This document shows, piece after piece, positions 23,647-33,288 of a stretch of 64,000 nt of DNA (position 1 is its first letter; each line of letters opens with the position of its first letter). The notes under the pieces were generated by a model. It searched no databases, was not told the origin of the DNA, and was given only the letters and a program-made list of their open reading frames with translations. This stretch comes from Streptomyces sp. NBC_00178 (GTDB taxonomy: Bacteria > Actinomycetota > Actinomycetes > Streptomycetales > Streptomycetaceae): the NCBI RefSeq assembly GCF_036206005.1, contig NZ_CP108143.1, positions 434,001-498,000 of the forward strand, in the 5' to 3' direction. The position numbers and the translations under genes were made by a program.

Positions 23647-23947
23647 GGCCGTCTCCTTGGCATGGCGGCGCGTCCGTCGAAGGACCCCTGCCACTCGGAT
23701 CCCCATTGCGCGACGAGTGCGCACCGCCGACGAATCCGTACCGCCGATCCGTGACGAGTCCGTGCCGCCGACTCGTCCCGGCGGCTTGAGGCGGCCCGGC
23801 GAAGGGGGCGAGGGGCAGTTCCGCGGCGTCAGCGGGCCGACAGGCCCTGGACCCGCCCTGCCCCACCTCTCGTCCGGGGCACCTGGCTTCCAGTGTCTCC
23901 GACGGTACGGCCCGCCGCCATGCAGTTCCCGAGTGCGTGCGTTCGCT
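23647..23947. other. Intergenic stretch with a direct repeat
   Basis: No gene is seen in this 300-base gap. Two similar 24-base stretches, beginning GACGAATCCGTACCGCC and GACGAGTCCGTGCCGCC, follow one another at about 23728-23776. They may be a short direct repeat of regulatory or neutral nature. Confidence 0.35.
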
Positions 23948-25273
23948 TCAGCGAGGCGGTACGCCCGGGCCCCGCACACGGCGGCGGCCCGGTGGGGGAA
24001 CCAGCCGCACGAGGCCGTGGACGACGGTGTCGATCAGGTCGTCGGGGGGTGCGTCCGTCCCGTGCGTGAGCAGTCGTGCCAGGGTCTGGACCAGTGCGGG
24101 CGAGGCCATTACACGGCGGGTGAGCAGAGGGCGGTAGCCGTAGCGGGCGAACACCAGATCGGCGACGGTGTTCCCGAGACGGTAGTAACGCCCCCAGCGG
24201 CGATTCACCTCACGCGGGTAGTGGTGCAGAGCCTGTTCCCGCGCCGGGCCCTCTGCCCGGTGCAGGGCGAGCGCCACCGTCTCGGCGGCGACCTCGCCGG
24301 CTTCCATCGCCTGGACGATTCCCTCGCCGCTCCACGGGCTGACCATGCCACCGCTGTCGCCGACCAGGAGCAGACCGCGTCGGTACTGCGGCCTGCGGTT
24401 GAAGCCCATGGGGAGTGCCGCGCTGCGCAGCGGGGAGTCGGCGTTCTCCTCCCGCAGATCCCAGTGCGCGGGCAGCCGGGCCAGCCACAGGTCCATGGTG
24501 GCCCGCAGGTCGACCGCTCCGTGGCGGCGGTGCGGCAGGGCGCCCAGGCCGACGTTCACACGCCCGTCCCCGAGCGGGAAGATCCATCCGTATCCCGGCA
24601 GGTCGCGGCCGGTACGGGAGCAGAGGAGGTCGGCCCAGAGTTCGAGGTAGGGGTCGTGCGTGCGGGCTTCGCTGCGGAAGTAGCGACGCGCCGCTGTGGC
24701 GATCGGACTGCCCGGGTCCCGTTCCAGCCCCATGGCCAGCGCCGTACGGGCGGACGCTCCGTCCGCCGCGACGACCAGAGGGGCCCGGTAGTCCCTCGGG
24801 CGCTTGCCGTCCCCCGCGACGGTGCTCACGCCGACGATACGACCGCGGTGGTCGGTCAGAGGGCCGGTGGCCTTGGTGCCGAGATGCAACCGCGCCCCGG
24901 CGGCGACGGCCTGCCGGGCGAGGATGTCGTCGAAGTCGTGCCGGGTGCGGGTGAGGCCGAAGTCCGGGTGACTGCCCGAACGGGGCCAGTCGATGTGGAC
25001 CTGGCGTCCACCGCACACCCACCGCATCCCTCTGGTCCGCTGCCAGCCCGGCGCCTCGATGTCGATCCCCATGCGGATCAGCTGCTGGACGCCGCGCGGC
25101 GTGAGGCCGTCCCCGCACACCTTGTCCCGGGGGAACGTGCCCTTCTCCAGCAGCAGTACGTCCACCCCTGCCCGGGCCAGGTGCAGGGCCGTGGCAGAAC
25201 CGGCGGGCCCCGCACCCACCACGATCACCTGTGCCTGGTGGTCTTCCGGACCGGCATCCGCGCCTGACTCCAC
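23948..25273 (-). CDS. Geranylgeranyl reductase-family FAD-dependent oxidoreductase
   Basis: A 441-residue flavoprotein. The N-terminus has the FAD Rossmann motif VIVVGAGPAGSATALHLARAG and the GGR-family KVCGDGLTPRG block. The central part has VVAADGASARTALA, and the C-terminal GLLLVGDSGGMVSPWSGEGI is the second FAD-binding region. Family members saturate isoprenoid double bonds (for menaquinone, archaeal or other prenyl chains) or act as halogenase-like/hydroxylase flavoenzymes. No terpene genes adjoin it. The GTG at 25273 is favoured since GAGGAG lies seven bases upstream; the ATG at 25288 has no ribosome site. It may be a stand-alone enzyme of lipid or quinone modification. Confidence 0.88.
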   Translation of the reverse strand: MESGADAGPEDHQAQVIVVGAGPAGSATALHLARAGVDVLLLEKGTFPRDKVCGDGLTPRGVQQLIRMGIDIEAPGWQRTRGMRWVCGGRQVHIDWPRSGSHPDFGLTRTRHDFDDILARQAVAAGARLHLGTKATGPLTDHRGRIVGVSTVAGDGKRPRDYRAPLVVAADGASARTALAMGLERDPGSPIATAARRYFRSEARTHDPYLELWADLLCSRTGRDLPGYGWIFPLGDGRVNVGLGALPHRRHGAVDLRATMDLWLARLPAHWDLREENADSPLRSAALPMGFNRRPQYRRGLLLVGDSGGMVSPWSGEGIVQAMEAGEVAAETVALALHRAEGPAREQALHHYPREVNRRWGRYYRLGNTVADLVFARYGYRPLLTRRVMASPALVQTLARLLTHGTDAPPDDLIDTVVHGLVRLVPPPGRRRVRGPGVPPR

Positions 25274-25348
25274 TGACTGACTCCTCATGAGCGAGGCGGG
25301 CCGGCTTTTTCCGGCTGCGCGCCAGGACTGCAGTCCGCTCGACGGACC

Positions 25349-25380
25349 CGGTGCGCGGGCCGGAACCGGCCCGCGCACCG
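25349..25380. terminator. Near-loopless inverted repeat
   Basis: Arms CGGTGCGCGGGCCGG (25349-25363) and its complement (25366-25380) are separated only by AA. It lies downstream of the minus-strand isomerase gene and upstream of the GGR-like gene, so it may end the former's transcript. Confidence 0.7.
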
Positions 25381-25638
25381 ATCACATACCCGCCCGGCCG
25401 CTCCGGCATCCGTCCCCCGCTCGGCGGCGGGGTCCGGCGGAACTCCTGACGGCATGATCCCCGCCCTCGCGCGCATGCCCCGCGCCCGGCCGCCGGCGTC
25501 CGTGCTTCGGCCGAACGGGCGCCTACCCGCCCGGCACCGACCGGCGGGCGCCTCCCCCGGCGCACGCGGGGAGCGAGGCCGCACGCGTGGAGCGCGGCCG
25601 CACGCTGGAGGCGGGCGCCGGACCGCAGGCCGCGATCG

Positions 25639-27102
25639 TCAGAGGACCTCGGTGCCGTCGACGAGGCGGAAGGGCAGGCCGAGCAGGTCGGCCGCAGCCC
25701 TCAGGTCCTTGGCCCGATGACCGGTGCACAGGGCCCAGTGGTGCCCGATTCCGGAGGCGGACCACGCATCCGTCCACTCACCGGGATCGACTCCGAAGTC
25801 GACGCGGGACGTGGTGTTGCCGATGGCCAGCAGCGGTCCCGGGACCACCTCGCCCTCCGAGGCGATGAAGACGAACGTACCGTCTGCCTCCTGCCCCAGG
25901 CCGAACGTGGTGACCGGTCCGTGGGTGACGTCGAACTCGACGCTCACGCCCCAGCCGCGCTTGCCGTGGTAGACACCCAGGCCGCGCAGCAGGGGGTCCG
26001 TGGAGCTGATGGCGAGGTGCGCCGGACCGTCGTGCCCCATCTCCACGACGCCGTCACGGAAGTTGAGGGCCTGCAGCTCGGTGAACGACCCCCCGGCACC
26101 GATGGTGTCCGCCACGAGCATCGCCAGGCTGGTGCGCAGTTCGTACTCCCCCGCGACCGGCAGTCCGCGGGCGGTGAGGAGGGATGCGCCGAGGATCATG
26201 CCCGCGCCGAGCCGTTCGTGCAGTTCGCCGTCCAGGCCCCGGTGGTAGTACGCCAGGCTGTCCAGGGCGAAGTCCTCGACCAGCCGGTCGAGACCCACCG
26301 AGACGCGGGCGGCCCAGTCGAAGTCCTCGGCATCGACGGAGTCGTCCAGTTGGAAGACCTCGCGGGCCAGCTCGACGCGCGCGGCGGCCTGCTGATCGGT
26401 GACCGCCGCGACGCGGACGCGCAGGTCGTCGAACTCGATGACCTCCATGTGGCCGCCCAACTGCGCGGAGACCAGGGTCATGTCCGTGGACACGTCGAGC
26501 ATTCCCGGGTACAGGTGGCCCATCAGGCCGTGGCGGCCGTGGCGCAGCGCGGCGCGCACCCCGGCGGCGTTGATCCAGCGGCCGATGCGGGTCCACGCGT
26601 TCTCGTCGCGAAGGTGGCCGGAGACCGAGCGGAACGGGATGCCGCTGCGGCGGAAGACGTTGGCGACCTCGGGCAGCGGGCACTGCCCGCAGTAGGCGAG
26701 CCACTTGCCGGTGTCGAAGGTCGAGTGGTCCATCGCCTCGGCCGGCTGCAGATCGATGAGCAGCACCGGCGATCCGCTGCGCTGGGCTATCGGCAGGACC
26801 ATCGACGAGGTCAGGTACGTCGTGAGGAAGGTGACGATGATGTCGCAGTCCGCGCGTCGCAGCACCTCCGCGGCTCCGGCCGCCTCCACCGGATCGGAGA
26901 CGAATCCCGCGTCCGTGACCTCGCACCCCATGGATTCCAGACGGCGGGTGACGAATGCGGCGGATTCCTGAAGCTGCTCCAACAGGCCCGGAAACTGCGG
27001 CCAGTAAGCACCGAGACCACCGGAGACGAGACCCACCCGCGTCCGACGGCGGGTGATGCGCTCCAGTGCGGCGCTTGACGGAACGGCGGATGCGGCAACC
27101 AT
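25639..27102 (-). CDS. L-fucose/L-arabinose isomerase-family protein
   Basis: A 487-residue protein related to bacterial L-arabinose/L-fucose isomerases, which interconvert aldoses and ketoses using Mn2+. Family features are RVGLVSGGLGAYWPQFPGL, CDIIVTFLTTYLTSSMVLPIAQ with the following VLLIDLQP, LPVAGEYELRTSL and the late GIGHHWALCTGH. The Glu of GEYELRT and the His of GHHW fit metal ligand positions, but the second Glu ligand of AraA is not confidently placed. No kinase or epimerase is adjacent, so the sugar is not known. The ATG at 27102 has GAAGGGA seven bases upstream. Confidence 0.82.
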   Translation of the reverse strand: MVAASAVPSSAALERITRRRTRVGLVSGGLGAYWPQFPGLLEQLQESAAFVTRRLESMGCEVTDAGFVSDPVEAAGAAEVLRRADCDIIVTFLTTYLTSSMVLPIAQRSGSPVLLIDLQPAEAMDHSTFDTGKWLAYCGQCPLPEVANVFRRSGIPFRSVSGHLRDENAWTRIGRWINAAGVRAALRHGRHGLMGHLYPGMLDVSTDMTLVSAQLGGHMEVIEFDDLRVRVAAVTDQQAAARVELAREVFQLDDSVDAEDFDWAARVSVGLDRLVEDFALDSLAYYHRGLDGELHERLGAGMILGASLLTARGLPVAGEYELRTSLAMLVADTIGAGGSFTELQALNFRDGVVEMGHDGPAHLAISSTDPLLRGLGVYHGKRGWGVSVEFDVTHGPVTTFGLGQEADGTFVFIASEGEVVPGPLLAIGNTTSRVDFGVDPGEWTDAWSASGIGHHWALCTGHRAKDLRAAADLLGLPFRLVDGTEVL

Positions 27103-28030
27103 GCGTGCTTCCCTTCGAGGGGTTCTCTCGGTGGGACGTTAAACGCGGAAGTAGCACTTGAGCAAGGGTTTGAAACGAATCAATGAGGCTCACCGGAGGG
27201 GTGTCCCCGCGACGCGCGCGGCGTGGCGACCCCGGCCTGCCGCCTGTTCCCCGCAGCCGTCGACCGCCTCGCCTCGAAGAGCGTCCGGCCCTTGCGGCCG
27301 CGTCGGCTTCGCGCCGCCGGATGTCACGCTGAGCAACAGAAGGCGGCCGGCATCGACGCCCTTCGCACCGTCCGGAATCCGGCACGGGCGCTCCGAACCG
27401 GCGGGCGGCTTCGACGCGCGCGGACAACCGCGACACGCCCCCGGAAGGCGCCTCCGGGAGGCGCGTCCATCGCCTTTGCACATCCAGATGCAACCGCCAC
27501 TCGCTCGGCGAATCGTCAGCGCCACGACTTAGGCCGACGGTTGAGCGGCAATTCTCCGAGTCGTGCGTCGTGTGCGGACGGGTGTTCTTGGTGACCGACT
27601 TCCATCGGGCCGTGTTCGGGAGCCCGGGAGCCGGCGGGAAGGCATGGTCGTCACACGTCCGTACCTGTGACCTGTACCTGGCTGACAGATCCGGAACAGA
27701 AACGGCGCAGGCACCGGGCCGACGACACGGAGCCCGGCAGGACGGCCGGTTGGGGCGAGCGTGTGTCCGCGCGAGGCGCGGCAACCGGACACGGGCCGTC
27801 GGCCCGCGCACCGCAGGGCCGGCCGCGCCGCGTGTCGGGGGGCGAAGCCCGCGCGGCGGCGATATACGTAGGAACGCACTCGCAAAGCGATCATGCAAAC
27901 CGGGTGCGTGCGCCCGTCGTCGTGAACCGCCCCCCGAGGGCGGACCGTCTCGGCCTCGCGCCTCTCTCCCCTCCCACCGCCCCGAGCACCACCCGCCCCG
28001 TCCCTTCGCGGGGCGCGGCCAAGGAGAGTC
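27103..28030. other. 930-base gene-poor region
   Basis: No frame has convincing codon bias. A hairpin with GCGCCTC (27448-27454) and GAGGCGC (27458-27464), loop CGG, lies in the middle. Near 27660-27700, TACCTG occurs twice in a tight cluster (CGTACCTGTGACCTGTACCTG), next to CTGACAG. The stretch 27865-27905 is less GC-rich and includes CGATATACGTAGG, a good place for the promoter of the downstream PEP mutase-like gene. The region could also hold a small RNA, but none is recognisable. Confidence 0.4.
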
Positions 28031-28897
28031 ATGCCGTACGGAAGCGCCCTGCGCCATCGCATCCACGCCCCCGGAACCACCCCGCTCGTCGGCATCTACG
28101 ACATGTATTCCGCGTCGGTCGCGGCCCGCCACTACGACGGCTTCTTCGTGTCCGGCTTCGGGTTCGCCGCATCTCATTACGGACTGCCCGACATCGGTTT
28201 CATCGCCTGGCCGGACATGATCGGGTTCGCCGGGAGGCTCCGCCACGCCTTCCCCTCCCACCACCTGCTGGTCGACATCGACGACGGCTACGTCGACTCG
28301 GAGGTCGCCTGTCACGTGGTGCGGGAGCTGGAACGGATCGGGGCGTCGGGCGTCATCCTCGAGGACCAGAAGCGCCCGCGCCGCTGCGGGCACGCGGACG
28401 GCAAGACGGTGCTCCCCCTCGACGAGTACCTGGAGAAACTGAACCTCGTCCTGGAGAACCGAGGCGATCTCGTCGTCGTGGCGCGGACGGACGCGACCGA
28501 GGACGAGGACATCCTGCGCCGCGCCCGGGCGCTCGCCGAGACGGACGCCGACGTGGTGCTGGTCGACGGCGTACGCGACGTGGAGTGGATCCGCCGGATC
28601 CGGAAGGTCATCGACGGCAAGCCTCTGCTCTTCAACCAGATCGCCGGCGGCACGTCACCCAGGCTGTCCCTCACGGAACTCACCGAGCTCGAGTGCCAGG
28701 CGGCCATCTACAGCACCCCCTGTCTGTTCGCCGCGCACTCCGCGATCGACGCCGCACTCGGGGAACTGAAGGAGGCCGACGGGCGGCTGCCGGAGTTCGT
28801 CCCCGGCGTGTCGGTGGGCGTACGTGCCGCGACCGAACTGCTGGAGGGCAACATCAGCAGGCACCACCCGTCCCGGCCCCGGCGCGTGGGCGGGTGA
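28031..28897 (+). CDS. Isocitrate lyase/PEP mutase-family protein
   Basis: A 288-residue TIM-barrel enzyme of the superfamily that includes PEP mutase, methylisocitrate lyase and oxaloacetate decarboxylases. The metal-binding block VDIDDGYVDS, the loop LEDQKRPRRCGH (the K-x-CGH signature loop of lyases) and VVVARTDATEDEDIL are all present. The Cys favours a lyase or related activity over a true PEP mutase, so phosphonate synthesis is not implied. The ATG at 28031 has AAGGAG four bases upstream. The downstream gene is a LysE exporter, 61 bases away on the same strand. Confidence 0.85.
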   Translation: MPYGSALRHRIHAPGTTPLVGIYDMYSASVAARHYDGFFVSGFGFAASHYGLPDIGFIAWPDMIGFAGRLRHAFPSHHLLVDIDDGYVDSEVACHVVRELERIGASGVILEDQKRPRRCGHADGKTVLPLDEYLEKLNLVLENRGDLVVVARTDATEDEDILRRARALAETDADVVLVDGVRDVEWIRRIRKVIDGKPLLFNQIAGGTSPRLSLTELTELECQAAIYSTPCLFAAHSAIDAALGELKEADGRLPEFVPGVSVGVRAATELLEGNISRHHPSRPRRVGG

Positions 28898-28958
28898 GAA
28901 GGACAGCCGACGGAAAAGAGGCTGCGCGTGCACGCCTTGGCCGTGTTGGATGCGCTTC

Positions 28959-29597
28959 ATGGTGTCTGTCGACCGGTTGCTGGCCTTCGCGGCCGTATCG
29001 CTCCTGCTGATCGTGGTTCCCGGCCCCAGCGTGCTGTTCGTGATCGGGCGCGCGCTCTCGCAGGGGCGCCGGGCCGCGCTGACCACGGTCGTGGGGAACA
29101 CACTCGGGTCGTACGTGCTCGTCGTGGCCGTGGCGCTCGGTGTCGGGGCCGTCGTGGAACGCTCGGTCGTGGTCTTCATCTCGCTCAAGCTCTGTGGCGC
29201 GGCGTACCTCGTGTACCTGGGTGTGAAGGCGGTGCGTGAACGGGGTTCCCTCCACGCCTCGTTCACCGGTGGGGGCCCCGTCGGCGGAAGTCTGCGCACC
29301 TTGCTGGAGGGATTCGCAGTCGGCGTGGCCAATCCCAAGACCATCGTCTTCTTCGCCGCCGTACTCCCGCAGTTCGTCGAGCCGCGCCTCGGGCACGTCG
29401 CCGTCCAGATGCTGGTGCTCGGCCTGGTCTTCAACGCCCTCGCGCTGACCTGCGACAGCGCGTGGGGACTGATCGCCTCCACCACCCGCGACTGGTTCAC
29501 GCATTCCCCTGAGCGGCTCGCCCGCGTGGGGGGAGTCGGCGGCCTGACGATGATCGGACTCGGCGTGACCGTCGCCGTGACGGGCCGCAAGGACTGA
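28959..29597 (+). CDS. LysE-family amino acid/metabolite exporter
   Basis: A 212-residue membrane protein with about six segments. It carries the LysE hallmark LLLIVVPGPSVLFVIGRALSQGRR at its N-terminus, a conserved GFAVGVANPKTIVFFAAVLPQF and a C-terminal Gly-rich helix. Members export amino acids, homoserine or related metabolites. No ribosome site is obvious at the ATG at 28959; a nearby ATG at 28950 is possible. It may form an operon with the PEP mutase-like gene. Confidence 0.85.
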   Translation: MVSVDRLLAFAAVSLLLIVVPGPSVLFVIGRALSQGRRAALTTVVGNTLGSYVLVVAVALGVGAVVERSVVVFISLKLCGAAYLVYLGVKAVRERGSLHASFTGGGPVGGSLRTLLEGFAVGVANPKTIVFFAAVLPQFVEPRLGHVAVQMLVLGLVFNALALTCDSAWGLIASTTRDWFTHSPERLARVGGVGGLTMIGLGVTVAVTGRKD

Positions 29598-29706
29598 ACC
29601 GCCTCCCGTCGATCCTGAGCGGGCCGGCGCAGGACGAGTACGAAGCCGGACGGACAGTGCCTGGCCGTGGGACGCCCCCGCACGGGGCATGCGGGAACAT
29701 GGGCGG

Positions 29707-30258
29707 TCAGCCGATCGGCACGTGCTCCCGCACCGCGTGGCCGGCCGACCTCACTTCGTGCGCCCCGTCGGCCACTACGGCGTTCACGGTGTGACCGGCC
29801 TTCCGGGCGCTGCGAAGGCCGGCAGCGGCCGCGGCACGGGACCGGTAGGCGAGTGAGGGCTTTCCGTGGGTATCCGCCACCGCGATCAGCAGCCCGCCGA
29901 GGAGGGAGAGGTTCTTGGTGAACTGGACACGCTGACGCGCACGTTCGTCCGCGTCTTCGGCCTTCCACCAGGCATGTCCGGCGAGGGTCGTGGGCACGAG
30001 TGAGGCCGCCAGCGCGAGCGCGGACGCGCGGGGGAAGCGTCCGGTCGCCAGGAGGGCGCCGGCGCCGATCTGGACGGCGCTGTTGATCCGCACCAGCCGA
30101 ACCGTGTCGCCCGGCAGCCTGGGAACACGCGCTGCGGCGAGCTGTGCGACCGGCTCGGCGGCCGGAGCCACGGAGTGCGGGTCGCGGAGCGTACGGAGTC
30201 CGCCGGAGATGAAGACGGAGGCGAGCAGGGGGCGGGCGGCTGTCCTCAGAATTGCCAT
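29707..30258 (-). CDS. DoxX-family protein
   Basis: A 183-residue membrane protein. The beginning MAILRTAARPLLASVFISGGLRTLRDP is a streptomycete DoxX signature, followed by about three more hydrophobic helices and a basic C-terminal tail (AYRSRAAAAAGLRSARKAGHTVN). Members are small redox- or quinone-linked membrane proteins. The ATG at 30258 is chosen on family match; a GTG at 30294 is possible but has no ribosome site. It converges on the LysE exporter gene and is divergent from the FUSC gene. Confidence 0.8.
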   Translation of the reverse strand: MAILRTAARPLLASVFISGGLRTLRDPHSVAPAAEPVAQLAAARVPRLPGDTVRLVRINSAVQIGAGALLATGRFPRASALALAASLVPTTLAGHAWWKAEDADERARQRVQFTKNLSLLGGLLIAVADTHGKPSLAYRSRAAAAAGLRSARKAGHTVNAVVADGAHEVRSAGHAVREHVPIG

Positions 30259-30522
30259 GCTCCGCGCATGCCCGGGTTCATGCGGGACACTCACCCGGAT
30301 TTCGGGCGATGCCGCAGGACACGGCGGCAGCGCGCGGTCGGTACGCGGAATCGGTCGCGGGTTCGGGCACGCGGGATCGAGTGAGTCCGGCCACGGGTGG
30401 GCGTCCGGACGGCGGGTGGGCGGGTGTGTGACCGGACCACGGGTGGGCGACCGGACAGCGGGCGCGGTTGCGGGACCGCGGCCCAGGGGCCCTGCCCTCC
30501 CCCGGGCATCGTCGGCCGTGCA

Positions 30523-32835
30523 ATGCTGAGACGGGTACGAGGATCATGGCGGACCGGTGGAAACGGCAGGGTGAGGGCAGTGCGGCGGCGGGGCGGGGCC
30601 ATCTGGGATCGGTTCGCGGCGTCGGATCCCGGGCTCCTACGGCTGACGGCCGGGGTCAGAACTGTCTCGGCGATCGCGCTCACGCTGGTGGCGCTCGTCA
30701 TGTTCGACAGCGACGTCACGTACATGGTGGCCGGCGCGATGACGGCGATGACCGCCACCTTCGCGGTGAAGGACACGCTCGTACGCGACCAGGCGATCAC
30801 CCTCGCACTGGGACTGCCGGTCGCCCTGGCGGCGACGTCGCTGGGGGCGTTCCTCACCTCGCAGGTCGTCCTGGGCGACCTGCTCTTCGTCGTCCTCATC
30901 TTCGGTGCCGTCTACTGCCGGAGATTCGGCGAACGCGGCACGGCACTGGGCCTCGTGGGCTTCCAGATCTACTTCCTCTCCCTGTTCGTGGGGGCGTCGG
31001 CAGCGACCCTGCCGACGCTCTGCGGGACCCTGGCCCTCGGGTTCGCGTGCAGCGCGGTGGTGAGGTTCGCCGTCGTCCCGGAGACGCCCCGCCGCGTGCT
31101 GACGCGTCTGCGCGACGCCTTCCGCACACGGCTCGCCCAGCTCGTGTCCATGCAGATACAGATGCTCGACGCCGATCCCGGTCAGCTGGAGAAGGTGCTC
31201 GACGACATGCGCCGTCGCACCGCGCGGCTGCACGAGGCGGCGCTGATGATTCAGGGTCGCCTGGGGGAGGGCACGAAGGACGCGGACAAGGCGGCACTGC
31301 TGCAACGACGTGTGGCGGAGGCCGAGATCGCGACGGAGCGGCTGGGCATGCTGCTGCTCAACGCCCGCAGTGCGGAGCGCGCGGACACCCTCACCCTCCA
31401 TCTGCCGAACGCGCCCGTGCCGCTCACCGGGGACTGGCGGCCGGCGGAGGACGACGCGACCATCGCCCTGCGCCGCGACCTCGCCGCGCTTCACCTCCTG
31501 GTCGTCCGGCCCGCGTCGGGCGACGAGGGCACTGCGGTGGCCCACATACGCAACAGGCTGCTCGGTTACCGCGAGGAGGAGAGGCTTCCGGCCGCGTCCC
31601 CCGCCCTCCAGGACGCCTTCCGCGGCATCGGCGAGGCGGCGCGTTCCGTCCTGGGCCTGCGACTCGCGCTGGACGGGCCCCAGGACGAGTCGGACGACTC
31701 ACCCGCGACCACCCGCTCCCGCGAGGAGTTCGACGCCGAGGACATCGCGCTCGCCACGTCGGACGAGGCCGGGGAGGACGACCGCACCGGGCTGCGGCGC
31801 CCCACCACCAGGGCGGCGTTCCAGGTGTCTGTGGGGTCCGTACTGGCGATCATCGGGGGCGAACTCCTCTCCAGCCAGCGTTGGTACTGGGCCGTGCTCA
31901 CCTGCTGGGTGGTCTTCCTCAACACGGCATCCACCGGGGAGATCCTGGTCAAGGGGTACCGGAGACTCATCGGCACGGTGCTGGGCGCGGTGGCGGGTGT
32001 CGCCCTGGCGGGGGTGGTCGGGGGCCACACCTGGCTCGCGTTCGCGCTGGTGCTGGTCTTCATCTTCGCGATGTTCTTCACCGCTCCGCTGTCGTACGCG
32101 GTGATGTCCTTCTTCGTCACCGCGATGCTGGGGCTGCTGTACACCCTGCTGAACTCGTACAGCTTCGACGTGCTCGTCCTGCGTATCGAGGAGACGGCGA
32201 TCGGTGCGGCCTGCGGCGTCGTCGCCGCCGTGCTCGTGCTGCCGGTGCACACCGACCGCCGTACGGACGAGTTGCTGGGGACGGTCCTGGACCGCCTGGG
32301 CGACGTCGCCTCCGCCGCGGTGGAGCAGCTGAGCGGCGGGCCCGCGTCCGATCTCCTCGGCAAGGCCCGTGACCTGGACACGGCCCTCGACGAACTCAGG
32401 GCTTCGACGACCCCTTTGACCTATCCGATCACTCCCCTGCGGGGCAGGCGGCAGACGGTCCGCTACCTGGTGGCGCTGCTGGAGACGTGCGCCTACCAGG
32501 CCCGCTCGCTGGCCGCGACGGCGGAGCTGCTGCCGCACAGCAGGACGATCGCAGCCGATCCCCGCCTGCACCGGGCCGGCCGTCGCATCGCCCACAACAT
32601 CTCGGTACTGGCGGCGCACGTCGGGGACGAGGCGGCGGCAGGCGAGGTCCGGTCCGGCGCCAGCATCGCATCGACGCTGCGCGACGACGGCTCCGGCACC
32701 CCGGCGGCAGGCACGGTCACGTCCCGTGTGTTGCGGCACCTGCAGCGGCTCGACGAAGGCGTCGTGGGCCTCGCCCGCCCCCTGAACGTGCCCGTCGCCG
32801 ATCGTCAGCCCGCCGCGAAGTCCGCGATCGGCTGA
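30523..32835 (+). CDS. FUSC-family transporter (aromatic acid/fusaric acid exporter-like)
   Basis: A 770-residue protein with an N-terminal and a C-terminal membrane bundle, each about six segments, flanking a large soluble helical region (about 190-450). The second bundle starts at TTRAAFQVSVGSVLAIIGGELLSSQRWYW and includes LIGTVLGAVAGVALAGVVGG, typical of FUSC/YccS/AaeB exporters of aromatic acids. The C-terminal tail is helical. The start is unclear: ATG at 30523 has no ribosome site, and GTG at 30571 or 30580 is possible. The soluble middle is longer than in many members. Confidence 0.78.
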   Translation: MLRRVRGSWRTGGNGRVRAVRRRGGAIWDRFAASDPGLLRLTAGVRTVSAIALTLVALVMFDSDVTYMVAGAMTAMTATFAVKDTLVRDQAITLALGLPVALAATSLGAFLTSQVVLGDLLFVVLIFGAVYCRRFGERGTALGLVGFQIYFLSLFVGASAATLPTLCGTLALGFACSAVVRFAVVPETPRRVLTRLRDAFRTRLAQLVSMQIQMLDADPGQLEKVLDDMRRRTARLHEAALMIQGRLGEGTKDADKAALLQRRVAEAEIATERLGMLLLNARSAERADTLTLHLPNAPVPLTGDWRPAEDDATIALRRDLAALHLLVVRPASGDEGTAVAHIRNRLLGYREEERLPAASPALQDAFRGIGEAARSVLGLRLALDGPQDESDDSPATTRSREEFDAEDIALATSDEAGEDDRTGLRRPTTRAAFQVSVGSVLAIIGGELLSSQRWYWAVLTCWVVFLNTASTGEILVKGYRRLIGTVLGAVAGVALAGVVGGHTWLAFALVLVFIFAMFFTAPLSYAVMSFFVTAMLGLLYTLLNSYSFDVLVLRIEETAIGAACGVVAAVLVLPVHTDRRTDELLGTVLDRLGDVASAAVEQLSGGPASDLLGKARDLDTALDELRASTTPLTYPITPLRGRRQTVRYLVALLETCAYQARSLAATAELLPHSRTIAADPRLHRAGRRIAHNISVLAAHVGDEAAAGEVRSGASIASTLRDDGSGTPAAGTVTSRVLRHLQRLDEGVVGLARPLNVPVADRQPAAKSAIG

Positions 32836-32892
32836 CGGTGGATGTGCGGTGCCTTCGGATGGCGTTCCTCCTCCCGCGGCTGGGTACGGGCG

Positions 32893-33159
32893 TCACGTGT
32901 GGCCGGCGCCTGTGCCCCTACAGCTCGAAGTCCTGCGCCGGCTCGTCCCGGAGAACGCCGTGGAGCGCAGCACCTCAACCGGGCCGAAGGCGCCGGCGGT
33001 CCGGTCCGGGTATTCGACGGAGGGCGTGACGAGATGAACGGGCGCGAAGGAGAACGCATGCTCGGCCCGTCGCAGGAGGCCGGTGACCTGCATGTCGTTG
33101 ACGCGCCGGCACGGATATCCCTCCAGCAGTTCCCCATAGGTCGTGGACATCCGCCTCAT
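32893..33159 (-). pseudogene. Possible frameshifted small gene
   Basis: From ATG at 33159 the minus strand reads MRRMSTTYGELLEGYPCRRV and onward with good codon bias to about position 32960, then turns basic and ends at 32893. In the next frame at the end of the good stretch the sequence reads VLRDEPAQDFEL and stops at 32918, which looks like a more natural C-terminus. A single-base shift near 32950 would join them. No family is recognised. It may be a frame-broken gene, a sequencing error, or chance. Confidence 0.3.
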
Positions 33160-33288
33160 GTCCGTGATCCGCTTCCGATACCCGTCTCGTTCGGCAGGCC
33201 GGTCCCGCGAGCGCGGCGGGCAACGGCCCATGAGACAGTCGCGGGCACGGCTCACCGGTCGGCACGGACAAGCAGAGAAACAGGAGCC

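Noticed and set aside
27103..28030. Hidden gene in the 930-base gap
   Set aside because: All frames have Arg/Gly/Ala-rich shadow composition without a ribosome site, and no known RNA family could be recognised by eye.
28031..28897. Phosphonate biosynthesis through PEP mutase
   Set aside because: The loop carries K-x-CGH-type residues typical of lyases, and no phosphonopyruvate decarboxylase or other phosphonate gene is nearby.
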